64,000 nucleotides of DNA from Epiperipatus broadwayi (lineage: Eukaryota; Onychophora; Udeonychophora; Euonychophora; Peripatidae): assembly GCA_028023455.1 (NCBI GenBank), contig JAQFVV010000064.1, forward strand, positions 124,001 through 188,000, written 5' to 3'. Under the pieces are notes generated by a model. It made no database searches. It was not told the origin of the DNA and saw only the letters and a list, made by a program, of their open reading frames with translations. Positions 47,140 to 60,269 of the stretch are shown piece by piece. Position 1 is the stretch's first letter, and every line of letters begins with the position of its first letter. A program made the position numbers and the translations under genes.

Positions 47140-49960
47140 GTATATGCATATGTGTATTGAAGCAGTCAGATCTGAGTTAAATCCTAGCGTCATGACATCT
47201 AGCCATAAGCCCACTTCAAACCCTAGTACTAACCTTAAATTTCTGATGCAATGGGGCTTTATACATTCAATCCATGCTAATTTCCATAAAGAATAACTTA
47301 TTTCATAAATGTGTGTTAAAATTAATTCGTTTGAATTTAAATTGATCAATCCTATTGATATATTCATGATATAATTATTTATGAATTTATATATATTATA
47401 ACTGCATGGATTGTGTGTATATATTTGTAAATATTTAAATATATATAATTGTTCGAAAGTTTCAATGCATCGGGAATGTTTGATTTTATTTTTAAATAAT
47501 TTGTGTAAGTTTTATTGATTAAAAGCTACATTCTTTCGATAAGCTTTCAGATTTTCCCTTTCCAAAAACAATAGGTGAAGATTTATTAATTAGAAAAAAA
47601 GATAAGTTTTTAAAATGTAAGGATTTTCTAATTAAAATCATTTTCTGATTTTAAGACTTCATTTTCTAATTAGAAAATAAATTCAAGTTAATGAGTTTGA
47701 AAGCCTTATCGAAGGAATGTATCTAAAAACAACCAGTAAATTTTGTCACATTGATAATGAAAGAAGTGCTAGCCCGAAGGCATCAATTACAGTATATATA
47801 GCTCTGAAAAGTTTGGAGATGTGGAAGCCATCTTTGTTGTAGAGAAATGCAGTCAACTCTGTACATTTTTAAATTATAAAATTAAATAGTGTTTCGATCA
47901 TGGTAAAGGGCTAAAACATCAGGAATCTGGCTACGGTTCCTGAAGTCCCCTGAAAATCTTCAATGGAGCTGCTAAATCCTTTCCAGACCAATCATGCTGC
48001 TAAAATCATGAAAAATCAATAAAATGCTGTTCAAGTAATCGATCTAATGTATGCCTACATTTTACCAACCCGGACATGTAAACTAAGAACCAGCCTTGGA
48101 AGAAATGGGTAATATGTTTCCATAATGAACCTTAAACTTTCTGCCCAGTTTCAAACTTTACTTTACACTCCCTTTTAGAGCTCTTTTTATTCTTTAATGT
48201 AATACTCTGTGTAAAACCTTTTATTTATGCTATTTTAAATTACATAAATTCTCTCAATCTCTAGTCTTTAACTTTCTTTTTTTACGATGGCGGTTCATTT
48301 ATTATATTATATATATATAAATATATATGTGTGATTTACTAATGTCATTTATTTTTAATTATATGCCAATAATCCTTCAACTCAATGAACTCCTTTGTTC
48401 TATTTGCCTCATGCAAATAATATAATATTAAATCTGATAATAATTCTCGCCCATTAGAACTAGGTTTATACAGTTCTAATAATCATCGAGTCAAAAGAAA
48501 TTATTAATGTTTGTTATTTTTATAATTGGCTAATAATAATTTATTAGCTCTGTTTCTAATCTATGCCCCAGCTATTTTCATATTCACCAATATGTATTTA
48601 CTCATATATAATCTTAAAATATTTTTGCAAAAGGGCTGATAAAGAAACTAAATACATTCTAATTCAAATTGTTTTTTACTATCTATTAATATTCAGGAGG
48701 GACACGATGTTTGGGGCATAATTAATATAATTTTATAAATGCATTGAAATAGTTTTAGTTAAAAGCTCATTTGACTTTAATTAATTTGATCAAGTCATCA
48801 CATAGAACATTCTATAATTGGGTTTTATTATTCAAACGGTGACCCTCAAGTCATCATCGTCAAACGTTGCTGATGTAAAGCAATCTTCCACTCTGTTAGG
48901 CTTGTCGGTGATAATATTTCTGTTATTTTAAATTATCGAGAAAGAAAGCACTTCCTCCTCTGCTCTTATTATATTTGGAACACCAAAGGCTCATAGTTAT
49001 GACTCGGCCTGGCTTACCCATGTTCCACATCTACTTAAAGGGCATAAGACTTGTCAAATACAAGCCGCCATACTACTTTTAAATGACCTCTCTTTAAAGG
49101 GCACTAAGACTTGTGAAATGCAAGCTGCCATAGGACTTAGATCATCGACCAGCCATTGTCTTTCAATTTCGTTTTATAGCTCATAATTCATCAGCACCGT
49201 TGCCTCTCTGTTCCGGTAAAGCCCACTCTGATGCTCCTAATTCATGATGAAGTGATTTCAATTAAAGTCAAACAAATTCTCAATTATCTCAAAGTAAATA
49301 AGTTTTCCAATAAAGATTAAAGTTATGTCCTAAATACGTATCTTGCTCTTCATGAATGGATTTGTGAATGTGAAAATAAATCTCACATTCTTTCGTGTAA
49401 AATTAGAGTAATAATGTCCTTTACAAATGAATACCTTTATCGGCCTTTATTTTCTTGTTGGGGACATAGACAGATAGACTTTCAAATATTGTATAATACT
49501 CATTGGCAAATAATAAGGACTGCCACTCTTATTATAACTATAAACTTTGTTTAAGGACTAGAATTAATTAATATAATCATTATTTAAAATTCAAACAAAA
49601 CAAACTATTATTATTAAATATTTTCTAAACACACTTGGTTCTTTAGTTTCTTAATTCTCTTATTCAATAATTATTTAATGTTAATGCTCACTGTCTGTGT
49701 TGGCAACCCAAACATATACATATGATTCGACTTAAAATTATCTTTAGTCAGTTTATTATCCAATATTAGTGTCAGTTCAAGGGTCTCTAATCTTCACCAA
49801 CCATTGAACTAGTTTCTTCATGCATAGCACTGTGCCATTGATTAGATTTCTACTAATCTGAGCTGATGAGTTGGGTTTGAATTCAGTTTGAACTGCCTGA
49901 GTTTGGATCCGACTTGCAGTTTAGGTAGTGGTGCTTTTTTGACTGGTACAGTATATAATG
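47140..49960 (-). repeat. Right arm of the 10-kb inverted duplication
   Basis: Reverse complement of 39958-42625 with substitutions, and with a local duplication near 48990-49120 where gggca(c)taagacttgt and gccgccata/gctgccata-type words appear twice. It starts near the phrase gaagcagtcagatctgagtt and ends at gactggtacagtatataatg. Confidence 0.85.
49787..49942 (-). pseudogene. Terminal exon in the right arm, frameshifted
   Basis: Paralogue of the exon at 39974-40129. An extra base early (in aaactgcaag) and a missing base later (in aatctaatc) break the frame, but the ends of the peptide (HSAM, ETSSMVGED) remain readable. Acceptor-like ctgtaccag is kept. Likely inactive. Confidence 0.45.
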
Positions 49961-51129
49961 TATTAATTGTATAATTATATATTTGGATATTGTAGCTTTG
50001 ATGATGACTTCAAGACAAACAGAACTGTCAGAATAAAGTTTTAATATAAAAAATAGTATTTTTAAAGTGTTTAAGAAAGTTGTAAATGGTATGATACTCT
50101 AAGCATTCTTAATGCAAATTTATTTGTGCATTAGATATTAATAAAATAAATATTATTTATTCCATGTACATTTTCTTGGAAATAGCAAAATAACATAAAA
50201 CTATTATCCTGCTTGCATATTTCAGTTTATTACTTATTTTATATTTGTGAAGTTAAACAATTATTTTATAATTTTTTTTTTTTTTAAATCTATATTTCAA
50301 AAAAATATTAAAAAAATTATGGAAATATATGATGAATAAAAGTTTACTGACTAAAGTAAAAAGTTGGAATTGCAATTCCAAACAGTTATTAGTGACTATC
50401 AAACATAAAAACGTGAGAGAGTTCATGTATTTGCATTGTACATTTTTGATCCTAATAATAGTTTGGATTACATTTGCAACTTTTTTAATGGATAATCCCC
50501 TCTTCTTCATTATGTTTTTCCAATTTAATGTTATTTCTTTAACACATATGTTTGAAAATAAACAATATTTTCAAAATCATATTTCTCCTTTGCAAACATA
50601 GAAAAAAAGCAATAAACTGAAATATATAATTAGGGTAATAGCTTTCATTATTTTATCATTAACAATAAAAATGTATTGGAATAAAATAAAAATTATTTGA
50701 ACTTTATTTCTAATATCAATTCAAATATTGTAAAGAATTCATTAAAGAATGAAATTATGTTTTAAATTAAAAATTACACTTAAAATTATTTTAACAATTA
50801 TAAAAAATAGCTAAAATTATTATAGCATTTCTTTGTAGTCAATTGCAATTTTCTGCTTCATGATATTATATTATTGTTGATTTTGGGTTTTCAAAAAATA
50901 AATATTTTTTTAAAAAAATCTGAATCTGTACTTCATATTTTTATCAAAAAACAAATATTTTATAAATATTTTGCAGAAATAATCATAAATGTATAAACAA
51001 GCTATAGAAAACATACAAACTTTCATTTTAAAAAATTGAATTAAAGATAAGGTTATACAAATAATAATTTGGAGTATTAAAAAAACTGTTAATGTCTGAT
51101 CTTTAGGATTAATTTTTCTGAATGATATT
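49961..51129. other. AT-rich stretch, nothing recognised
   Basis: Two short overlapping frames (about 50250-50600) on opposite strands have no domain and only reflect composition. Confidence 0.4.
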
Positions 51130-51400
51130 AAAAAAAATTAAAAGACTGAAGTGGAGTTAGACTGGACATGTTGCTAGAAGAGATGATAATAGATGGACAA
51201 TTGATTATTTTAAACTGGATTCCAATAGATTGTAAAAGACCCAGAAAGAGACCACATGTGAGATGGATGAATAAAATAAGAAAATGTGCAGGGGTGATAT
51301 GGAGAAGAGAAGCTAAAGATAGGAAAAAATGGATTGAACTTTGAGATACCTTCATCCTGCAGTGGATTGATAATGGTTGATGATGATGATGATGATTGGC
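51130..51400 (+). mobile_element. RTE-type LINE, 3' end of ORF2
   Basis: In shifting plus-strand frames the segment gives the typical RTE C-terminal pattern: W-x-GHVARRDDNRW, a W-x-P stretch, RPH-V-RWM, KCAGV-x-WRREAKDRKKW and a final P-A-x-D. It is followed by a TGATGATGATGAT tail, the usual RTE 3' end. Shifts and stops show decay. The minus-strand frames here are shadows. Confidence 0.75.
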
Positions 51401-54400
51401 ATCTACAGTTAACTTTCTTAAATGAAGAAATCACTATATATTTTAGTTCTGGTTTATCTGCTAAATGAACACAAAACCGAAAAATAAATGCTACAAATAG
51501 CAGCAAAAAATGGCTTTAAGCTGGATGATCAAAGTACCAGAACAATTATTAGAGAGATTTTAAAAAAAGATTAATAATATGTGTCATTAACAAATATGAC
51601 ACATTTCATTTATTTTATTTAAAAAAATATCATGCTTAAAATCTATTTATTTGCAATAAATAAACATTCAATAAGTAAAAACATATACATGTTTTAATAG
51701 ATAAACAAATAATTATAATTAAATAATACAATGATCTTTAACACTTTATTGTGTTTTATCAATTCTCTCATGGTCTACTATTATAACAGTTGATTGCTTT
51801 TAAAATGGCAATGGAGAAATACACTCTTTCATTTGACTTAATAGAAGCTATTTAGTATATTAATATAAAACATACATTTTAATTATATATATTTTTTTAA
51901 AAAAGACATTTAGATAAAGAAAAAAAATCATAATTTCTTGATAGTAACGGCAAATATAAAAACGAAAACAACAATTTCAATATTTCCAGTGAACATTATT
52001 ATTGGATATATTATAAAATGAGCCAAAATGATTAATATTTTTTCTACTTACATGTTTATTCTATAATATTTAATATATTTTTACACGTGTACATTGTTAT
52101 TAGTAATATTTATTATCACTATTAATTATTTATTATTACAAATATATATATAAAATATATTTTATGTTTGCCTAAATGCAATTGAGCAGATACAAAACTA
52201 GTACTCACCAATTTATATATAATTCTAAATTATTCTCACATGATAATTAATTGCATTCTTGCATTCTTCAGATCAGAAGGTACTTATCAACAACTGCTTG
52301 AAAAGTTGTAAGCTTATGCTATAGTCAATCCCAAGACACTCGTAAGTGGTTCAAGCTGTAGTCAGCTTATTTCCTTCTGATATCAGATTCAGATTAAAAT
52401 TATGTTCTAAACTGTTTAGATGGTGTACTAATAATTTCCTAGCCAGAACATTAGATATTCTTATTTTTAAAAACTTGTCTGTGCTGTAATAAATATTGTG
52501 CTAACATCACTATACTTGGGGTTATTTTCCCAATGATATTATTTCACCCATCTCTTCTGACTTTTTCTGGTGTTTACTTATGTGTTTTTGCATAGTTCAC
52601 TAGCCAGTATATCACAGCTGCCTTATATCCTGTATTTTCGATGTAATTTCCTTTTATTTTTGTTTGATATTTTTTTCTTCAACCCTTGTTTTTAAATTCT
52701 ATGCTTTTATTATTAGTTCTTTATGTTTTGCTATTTTATTACCCTCCCTACATAAAGTTTTGTGTTCTACATTTTTTATTATAGACTATATGGTTATTCA
52801 TTCAACACATTCAAATTTACCTTTCATTTCTGTATATACTGTAATGATCAAATATGTATAATCTGCAAACAAGACTGAAAGACTATGCAGGCATTCACAC
52901 CCAGCATGCATAAAGGTTCATTACCTCCACAATTCTAGTTTAAACCCCTACCTAGGCTTCCTAGACTCCACTGCATAATTAACACCCTTGATATCACACA
53001 GGTTTTCTTCTAATACAGCTCTACTCAGCTCATGGACTCTTCTTCTCAGGTTCTCTCACTGACACCTAACACCTTTTTAGCTCTAATTTATTAACTAAGG
53101 TATAAACTATCTATTCTTAAGAGGTATATGAATACTGATTTAATTATTTCTGTATGATTATTTAGCTAATTATTAAATAGTGATATATAGTTAGGGATGT
53201 AGTTATTTACATTGTTATTGATCTAATTATCTCTATATGGTTATTTATATACTTCCAACCTACAAATAATGATAACACTTATTATTAATACAATAACATT
53301 TATTAAATAGGAAAAATGATGAACATATATATATATATATGATATATATATATATAGTGATAGTGATTTGATAGACATCAAAAGAGTGTGCCCTATTGAA
53401 TCCATAAGTAAAAGTACATGAACACAAATAAACCACTTATGAGTCTGAATTTAAATATTTTATTTATTTAATCTTAAACACTAAAGGACTATTATGCATG
53501 AATTACATTTAGGATATCTAGGACTACAGCTAATATATATATATATATATATATATAGGTGAAGGCTTAACTTTAAAATATAACACAGGGCCTCATAGTA
53601 CTACATTGTTTGTGTACTATCAATGGTCAAAGATAAGGGATTGGCATGGTGATTTGAGTGGCAGGATTCACAATTGAACATGGATGTTCCTGGCTACAAG
53701 TATATGCCTGCATTTAATTGAAGACACATCCACATAAGACACATGCATAATCTAGGATTTGGGTGTTTGGGAGTCTTCAATCTGTGGGTCTAACCTAGTT
53801 CAATGCTAATTATGAGATTAGATGATCAGGCACATGGAAAAGTATAGCAGGCTCTGGCCACACTGCCAATATGTAAATAAGTGAATTATGCAGGAAGTAG
53901 AGGTAATGAATACTTTAATGAAATCATTGAAGCACACTACAAGAATGAAAATGTGATTTAATTAACCTTTATACTATACTAAATTAAAATAACAAATTCC
54001 TTTTTTAACGTGGCCCATGTCCCCATTTAACCAAATATGAAATTTAATTTGAAGCGTTACCCCATCCACAATAAAATAGTAACTTTCAAAATCTAGCTAG
54101 AGTATATTTAAACATGGAGGAATATTAGTAGCCCATAATGCTGACTGATAGTCTATTCCATTATTTATTACATAGACTTGAAAAGTATAATTTACCACTC
54201 TAATTACATACATAAATGTGTGCTGCACATATATAAACAAAATATGGACATTTTAAATAATTAAACTACTTTACCTTATGGAAATTATAAATTATAAAAC
54301 AGAATTAATGTATTTTTTTTTACACATTTTAGGGCAACACTTAATCAATCCTATTTATATAAAATATGTTGAATAATAATTATAACAATCATCATTCTTC

Positions 54401-54780
54401 AATAATTCTCTCTTAGCAAATTTTAAGAAAAATAAAAATATATATTTACTTGAAACGATGGGGGAAAAGAAAATTAAAATCAATCAAAATTCATTTTGTT
54501 ATTCTTACTTTAATTTATTATTTAAATTTAGAGACCTCTTGGCTTGTGAGTTCCCTTGGAATGCCAGGAGAAGAGAAGTGCAAAACATTTTAAAACTATT
54601 TAAAATTACCCCTCCATCATTCAAGTTTAACATGTAAACAAGATAAAAATAAAATTGAATTTAATTAGTAATCAAAACCTGCACATTTTTACATAATTAA
54701 AATATTATAAAATTGTTAAAGTTAAGACTAGTGCATAAATAATAAGCACTTAGTTACAATTAGTAAAAGACATTAAATTT
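51401..54780. other. AT-rich stretch with TA tracts
   Basis: Small (TA)n runs at about 53325, 53345 and 53533. The less AT-rich patch around 53580-53890 may be an old SINE-like repeat, but I cannot define ends. No genes. Confidence 0.35.
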
Positions 54781-54789
54781 ACTTTTAAC

Positions 54790-55045
54790 AAGGGACCAGT
54801 AGTATTGCAGTGGCTCTTGTGTTGAATCTATCTGTGGTCTACAGTATGGACACACTTTGCTCCATGGACTTCTCCGCAAAGCTCTAAATGTGGCAATTCA
54901 ATTTTTTTCAGGATCATCATAGGAATTGACAGGAAAGTGAATGGCTTTCCTCATGTTGATGGATCTATCATCTTGATGCCAAGTTTCACCCATGACCATG
55001 GAGCAACCAATGCCAGATTACTCGCCCATGCTGGTAAATAATACA
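54790..55045 (-). other. Coding-like island, strand uncertain
   Basis: On the minus strand one frame reads VMGETWHQDDRSINMRKAI, then HFPVNSYDDPEKN, a TGA, then ATFRALRRSPWSKVCPYC and RPQIDSTQEPLQYYWSL: about 80 codons with one stop. On the plus strand, tcaatttttttcag/GATCATC and GCTG/GTAAAT frame a perfect 122-base exon (VNGFPHVDGSIILMPSF, THDHGATNARLL). The two readings exclude each other. I do not recognise either protein. The base composition is clearly richer in G and C than the surroundings. Confidence 0.3.
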
Positions 55046-56529
55046 TATGTATCTATTTTTAATTACAATATTACAGATCATAAATGAATTTAGTAAAAAT
55101 AAGAATCTCTGTGCTTAAAAGCAGAATCCTAAACAATGCCTTCTTTCAAGCTAATATCAATATTCTTGTGTACCTCAGAAGCATTTTTAGGTTTTAATGG
55201 AATTGATCCTTCTTTAACTTTAATTGCAGTTCCATTAACATTTTACTTCCACATTGTGTAACTCATTGCTGAGTTGGTTTCCTGACCTTTTGTTTATCTC
55301 TCCTTTCTAACACCTTTAATTACAGCTAGACTTTAAAGGTGTTCAGCTGTAACTACTAGAACCAATTTTAACTATAGATGTTGAAATAAGGCACCCACAT
55401 TTCCTCCTGTAATGTCTTATTTCCATTATTAACCTTTTTCCAATTGCATGTACTGCATTAACATTATTCAATTAATTTAACTAGCTTTTAACTTTTAATA
55501 ATGTATGATTTATAGACATGCGCATGCACATTACTTCTGTATGCAGATTTAAAAAAAAACTATTCCATACGAGGGGAATGGGCAAGATTTAAACAAGAAT
55601 GAAGCAATTATATATGCACTACTTCAATACTATTATCATATTTTGATCCACTACTGATATCTCTTCTCTCACTTCAATCAAGTTCATCATTATCACCTTC
55701 TAACATTCTTATTTTATGGTTTTCCATATTTGCTTTACTCTGCTGCAATATTCTGCTCGCTTTTATATGTACTACTTTCTGTTGGTATTTATGTAATTTT
55801 AATCCCACTGTCTGATACATCTCTTGAATGGTTTACATGCATTTATGTTGGTTTTCTTCTATAAACTGGAATTTTACTTTTAATTTCTGTTAGCCTTTCC
55901 AGCTCAAATCATATCACATTTCTAAATTTGCTGTAACCACTATGGCTTCATCTCTGTCAGGTGTTCAGCTCTTTCATTACTGGTTTCTTCATATTTCTTT
56001 TTTTTCCATTTTCTTTAATTTTGATCCCATTATTATTAATTAAATGAAATTATATTTTATTTCATCCTATTTTCTATTCTTAATTGTGAACTCATTTATT
56101 TCTATTAATAAATAACATGAACTTTGTAGGATACTCTAATTTCTTACTGTACAGCACTCACTATTTATAAGCTAGTGTCTGCCATTACCACACTTTCATT
56201 ATTTAATTTTCCAACTAATTAATCTTTGTTCACCCATCCTAACTTACATTCTATAAACTTAGCAACTAGCAGTCTTTTCACTCACCTTACTAGTGACCAT
56301 CTTCTCCCATTCTAATAACTTCAACATACATTACTTTTACTTCATTTTTTATATTCTCAGACATATTCTAAAGGTAGTGACTTTTATCAAGTTAATAACA
56401 GCAAAAATTTTCAGCTACTATGTGTCAACCAAATTCATGCTCTTACAGTATGAAATTTTAACTGAACAGAGCTCAAAAAGTACACCATAAGCATACACTG
56501 ACACCAACATGGACCAAACAATATTTGTT
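55046..56529. other. T-rich stretch, nothing recognised
   Basis: No coding region, TIR or RNA gene supported. Confidence 0.4.
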
Positions 56530-56870
56530 GATTAAAACAGGCAAAACTCTCCATATAGTAGTGCCACCCTGTGCCAAACAGAGTAATAAATGGATGCCAG
56601 GAGGGTGGTACATAAAATTCCCATCTAGTGCCTACTCATCCAATATCTCCAGACTAGTTTCTGACTTGTATCCTTTGTCAGGGAGGAGCATTGGATCTGA
56701 AAGCACTGCATCTAGATCTTATGATCTGATGCAACCCTCCAGCCATCACCTTTTATGTCTACTTAACTACAAAACTATGAGTTTTAAATTGAAAACACCA
56801 TAATATTTTCAATCCAAGCTCAGTAGCCTATATAGTCATATAGGTCTGAACTCAGTTCAATACTATACAT
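56530..56870. mobile_element. Inverted-repeat element R3, copy 2
   Basis: Begins ttaaaacaggcaaaactctc and carries the same interior as 21017-21372 (catctagtgcctactcatcc, then the hammerhead-like zone, then ttcaatccaagctcagtagc). The right end is lost or replaced. The 92-codon frame over it is not a gene. Confidence 0.6.
56647..56688 (-). ncRNA. Hammerhead ribozyme-like motif 5 (degenerate)
   Basis: Minus strand: CTCC…CC, ctgacaa (G of the core changed to A), a poorly paired stem II (ggatacaagtc), agaaac, tagtc, tggagata. Stem III ACTAGT is a perfect palindrome and GTC is kept, but core and stem II are damaged. Confidence 0.3.
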
Positions 56871-56949
56871 TTTGATGTCTTTGGTTCTTTAATAACCATA
56901 GACCCCACTATCTTATTTGGAAGGATTGGTTTTAAGCCAATAAACAGCA

Positions 56950-57232
56950 CACACTCACCATTCCTTATGCTTGCTCATGACTGTTATTAAGCAGGCTAAA
57001 CTCTCTATATAGATTGTCACTCACTGACAAAGGCCACAAGCCAGAAACTAGTCTGGGGATATTGGATGAGTAGGTACTAGATGGGCATTTTATGCATAAG
57101 CCTTTTGGCATTCATTGATTACTCTGGCTTGCACTGAATGGCAATATGTATAGAGAGTTTTGCCTGTTTTAATAACAGTTATGAGCAAGCATAAGAAATG
57201 GTGATCATGTGATGTTTATTGGCTTAATATTT
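56950..57232. mobile_element. Inverted-repeat element R3, copy 3, with long terminal inverted repeats
   Basis: The ends are inverted for about 70 bases: on the left ttatgcttgctcatgactgt, then tattaagcaggctaaactct; inward from the right ttatgcttgctcataactgt, then tattaaaacaggcaaaactc. The interior is in the opposite orientation to copies 1 and 2. It encodes nothing. Confidence 0.7.
57017..57057 (+). ncRNA. Hammerhead ribozyme-like motif 6
   Basis: Plus strand: ACTCA, ctgacaa, aggc-cacaa-gcca, gaaac, tagtc, TGGGG. Stem II pairs GGC with GCC, stem III is the palindrome ACTAGT, and the GTC cleavage triplet is present. The conserved G of CUGANGA is A here, which would be expected to cripple activity. 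Confidence 0.4.
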
Positions 57233-60200
57233 GTTGATGATAATTCTGTTACTTCCATGAGTGCATGCCAATTAATATGTACATATATTTTATTCTAAAG
57301 TAGTTTTACATAAATTTTATTATTAATGTTTTTTTTTTGTATTTTATTAATTAATATTTTATTGTTGTAATGGATGCACTTTGGTAATTAATAAATATCA
57401 GTAAATATGAAGGGCTAATTCCATTAATATAAATTAATGAATTTGATTTGTTAACTAATTAAAAGTCGTTGCTTGTTCTTTTTTCATGAATCAGTCTATA
57501 AAATTGACATAGAGAGATAGCTGTTACTTTTTTATTTTACTATTATTATTTGATTAAAATTAATACATGAATTCATGTTATTGTATCAAATAAATTATTA
57601 CACTTTAATGTGTTGCCATGTTACTAAGCCAAACCAGGGAGGATTTTAAGATGATCTATAGATGCTTCTCATCATAGAAATGGCATCCTAGTCTGTATAC
57701 TGACAAGAGTTAGACCCTCCTAATTTGTGAACATGTTTAATGGGAATATTTATTACTCAGGAAATATAATTGAGTATTCAGTCTAATCATAGAAGCTAAT
57801 TAAGATATTAGCCTAAGAATATTTGGTATGTCCCTAATACCCCTTCCTTTTTAGTAAATAAATTTATAAAGATGTATTTGTATTGATATATAAAGATGGG
57901 GATTCAGTTCCTGTTACATTTAATCCATCAACAAGGTTTGATTAGCAACACTACCGATTTTCACATTACAATATATTAAAAAGTACAACATCTTTAAACA
58001 ATATGTAACAAAAAAAATACTTTTGTTCTTTTTTTTGCTGTTTCATGTTTTGTTGATATCATTATTCTACCACTGTTTGTTAAAAAACCTATCTCATTGT
58101 TATTTATTTTCTGAGATGAGTAGAATTCATTTTATGTTTACATTTACTTATTTATTGGCTATATTGAAGGAAGCCATATTTGCATCTTATGTGGATTTGA
58201 ATTACTTGTAAGCTTAAGATATTATGAACTAGTTATGATCATGTGTTACAAATATGATTTTAGAAATCATACTAAATTATTTATTATACAAATTAAGTGA
58301 TGTATTTTAGAAAACCTTCTGTCTTGTAATCACCATTATATATCAAATAGATTAAAAAAACAATTATGTATATTATATATTATACTTACCAAAACATTTA
58401 ATGTAAAAACTCAATAAAACATAAACTGCACAATGAAATTTCTCTGACCTCATTTTATTATTACCACTTTTCTACTTCCTATAAAAAGAGAAATAAATAC
58501 TTAATATTGAAACAAATGCTTAAAACAACATATAATTTTTCATTTATCTATTTATCAGATTTTTTATCTGCTTCTAAATATGCTATCAAATATTGTTTTT
58601 GGTTCCAAATCTAGAATAATGACATTTTTTATTATTCAAATTATTTTCTCTAAATAATGTAAATATTAATGATATGAAAAATTGTCAGAAACACAAAAAG
58701 AACAACTCATCAAGGAAAGGCTAAAATATTTTTATCTTATCAATTTTTTGCTTTTTTGGTTATCTATGGAATTTCTTTTGAACTAAAATTTTACAATAAA
58801 ATATGTAAGATATAATGCAAGTATTTAAAAATAAAGCTTGTGAAAACTCTCAGTAGGTGGCAAATAATTTTAAAATCGAATTATTTTGTGTCTAGTGATC
58901 CAAATGTTAATATTAGACATTTCTTTATTGAATTCATGCAACTTCCCTTTACTTACAAGTGATCTGTAATTGTAAATATTTAAGTAAAAAGTGATCATTG
59001 GTAAGGTCCTCAATCAAAGAATACTCAGCTTTTTCTGCCTTCAGTCATCAAATTGTAGCCTTGACTGGTCACTTTATCGTCTACTAGGAATATATACTAT
59101 AACTTGTCTTGTCTGCCTTAAATCTTATTATCTATATACCTACCCATTCATCCATCTATCTATTGCCTCTAAATATAAATCATTCATACACAAACAGAAC
59201 TGACATTTCAATTAAAGACTATAGATAATTGAGAAAAAATACTACCATATTACTTTTTATTTTTTATCATTTTTAAAGACAGGCTATACTGTTAATTAGA
59301 TTAATTAGATTTATACACTACATAATTTTACTTTCATTCTATTTTACAACTTAGCAAATTAAAATATGCAAACTTTAACAAACTTGTCCTCTTAACATTA
59401 ATGTTCTATGATTATTATGTAATTATTCACATTTAAATTGGCATTGTACAACAGACACAAAAAATCACTTGAGAGAGGTTTTTTTATTACATTAATTTGT
59501 ACTCCATTCTAAACTTATATATTTTAAGGAGCTAATAATATTTGACTTAGGAATATTTTAATTTCATTTTGGAAAAAGAGCTTGTACAATAAGGGTCATT
59601 ATGTTTTTCTTTTACTGTTGATTATATTGGTTTCATTTTCGTTTTATACATTTTGATAATATTAAATTGTGCTATCACACGACGTAAAGCTGTAACAACA
59701 AAAAGAAAAATAAATTAAATGGCTGATCGCTTTCAAGATGTACTTTATAAATTGAGCTTTGAACTAATGCTGCAATGAAATGTATTTTGACAAAAAGCTA
59801 TTGAAAATTCAACATTTTGAATTTTACCTTTATATAAAGGTTATTTGTTTGAATTTCATTGTATTCTTTCTAAATGATTTTCTTTTTTAAGTCATTTCAC
59901 CCTTAAAATTTTAAGAACGTTTGCCCATTTCTCTAATACTAATTATATGGTTATCTTTAATTTTTTTACGTATCAAGATAAGGTACCGGTTTAATGGTAT
60001 AATTTAGCAAAAACAAGAACTTTATTACAGTATGCTCATGGCTGTGTCATTTAGAGATGTTCTTAATGCTGCAAATGCAATTTATAAAGGCTTTAGTTTA
60101 TTAATTAATGTTCTTATAGAGGATATGAATACAGATCTTCAAGCACTCTTCAACTATCCACACTATGTCCCACCCTAATACACATGACCACACACCTGTA

Positions 60201-60269
60201 GAAAAATTAAATAATCACCAAGTTTGTCCAGATGATCAGTTCCCACATATATATATAATCAGTGCTTAG
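57233..60269. other. AT-rich stretch, nothing recognised
   Basis: No domain, TIR, tRNA box or long frame. Short frames at 58023 and 58991 have random-looking hydrophobic composition. Confidence 0.4.

Noticed and set aside
47101-47367. Overlapping frames on both strands at the right-arm border
   Set aside because: Part of the inverted-duplication arm; the mirrored site in the left arm is not open.
51128-51506. Two minus-strand frames of 75 and 98 codons
   Set aside because: Antisense to the RTE LINE 3' end, which explains the sequence.
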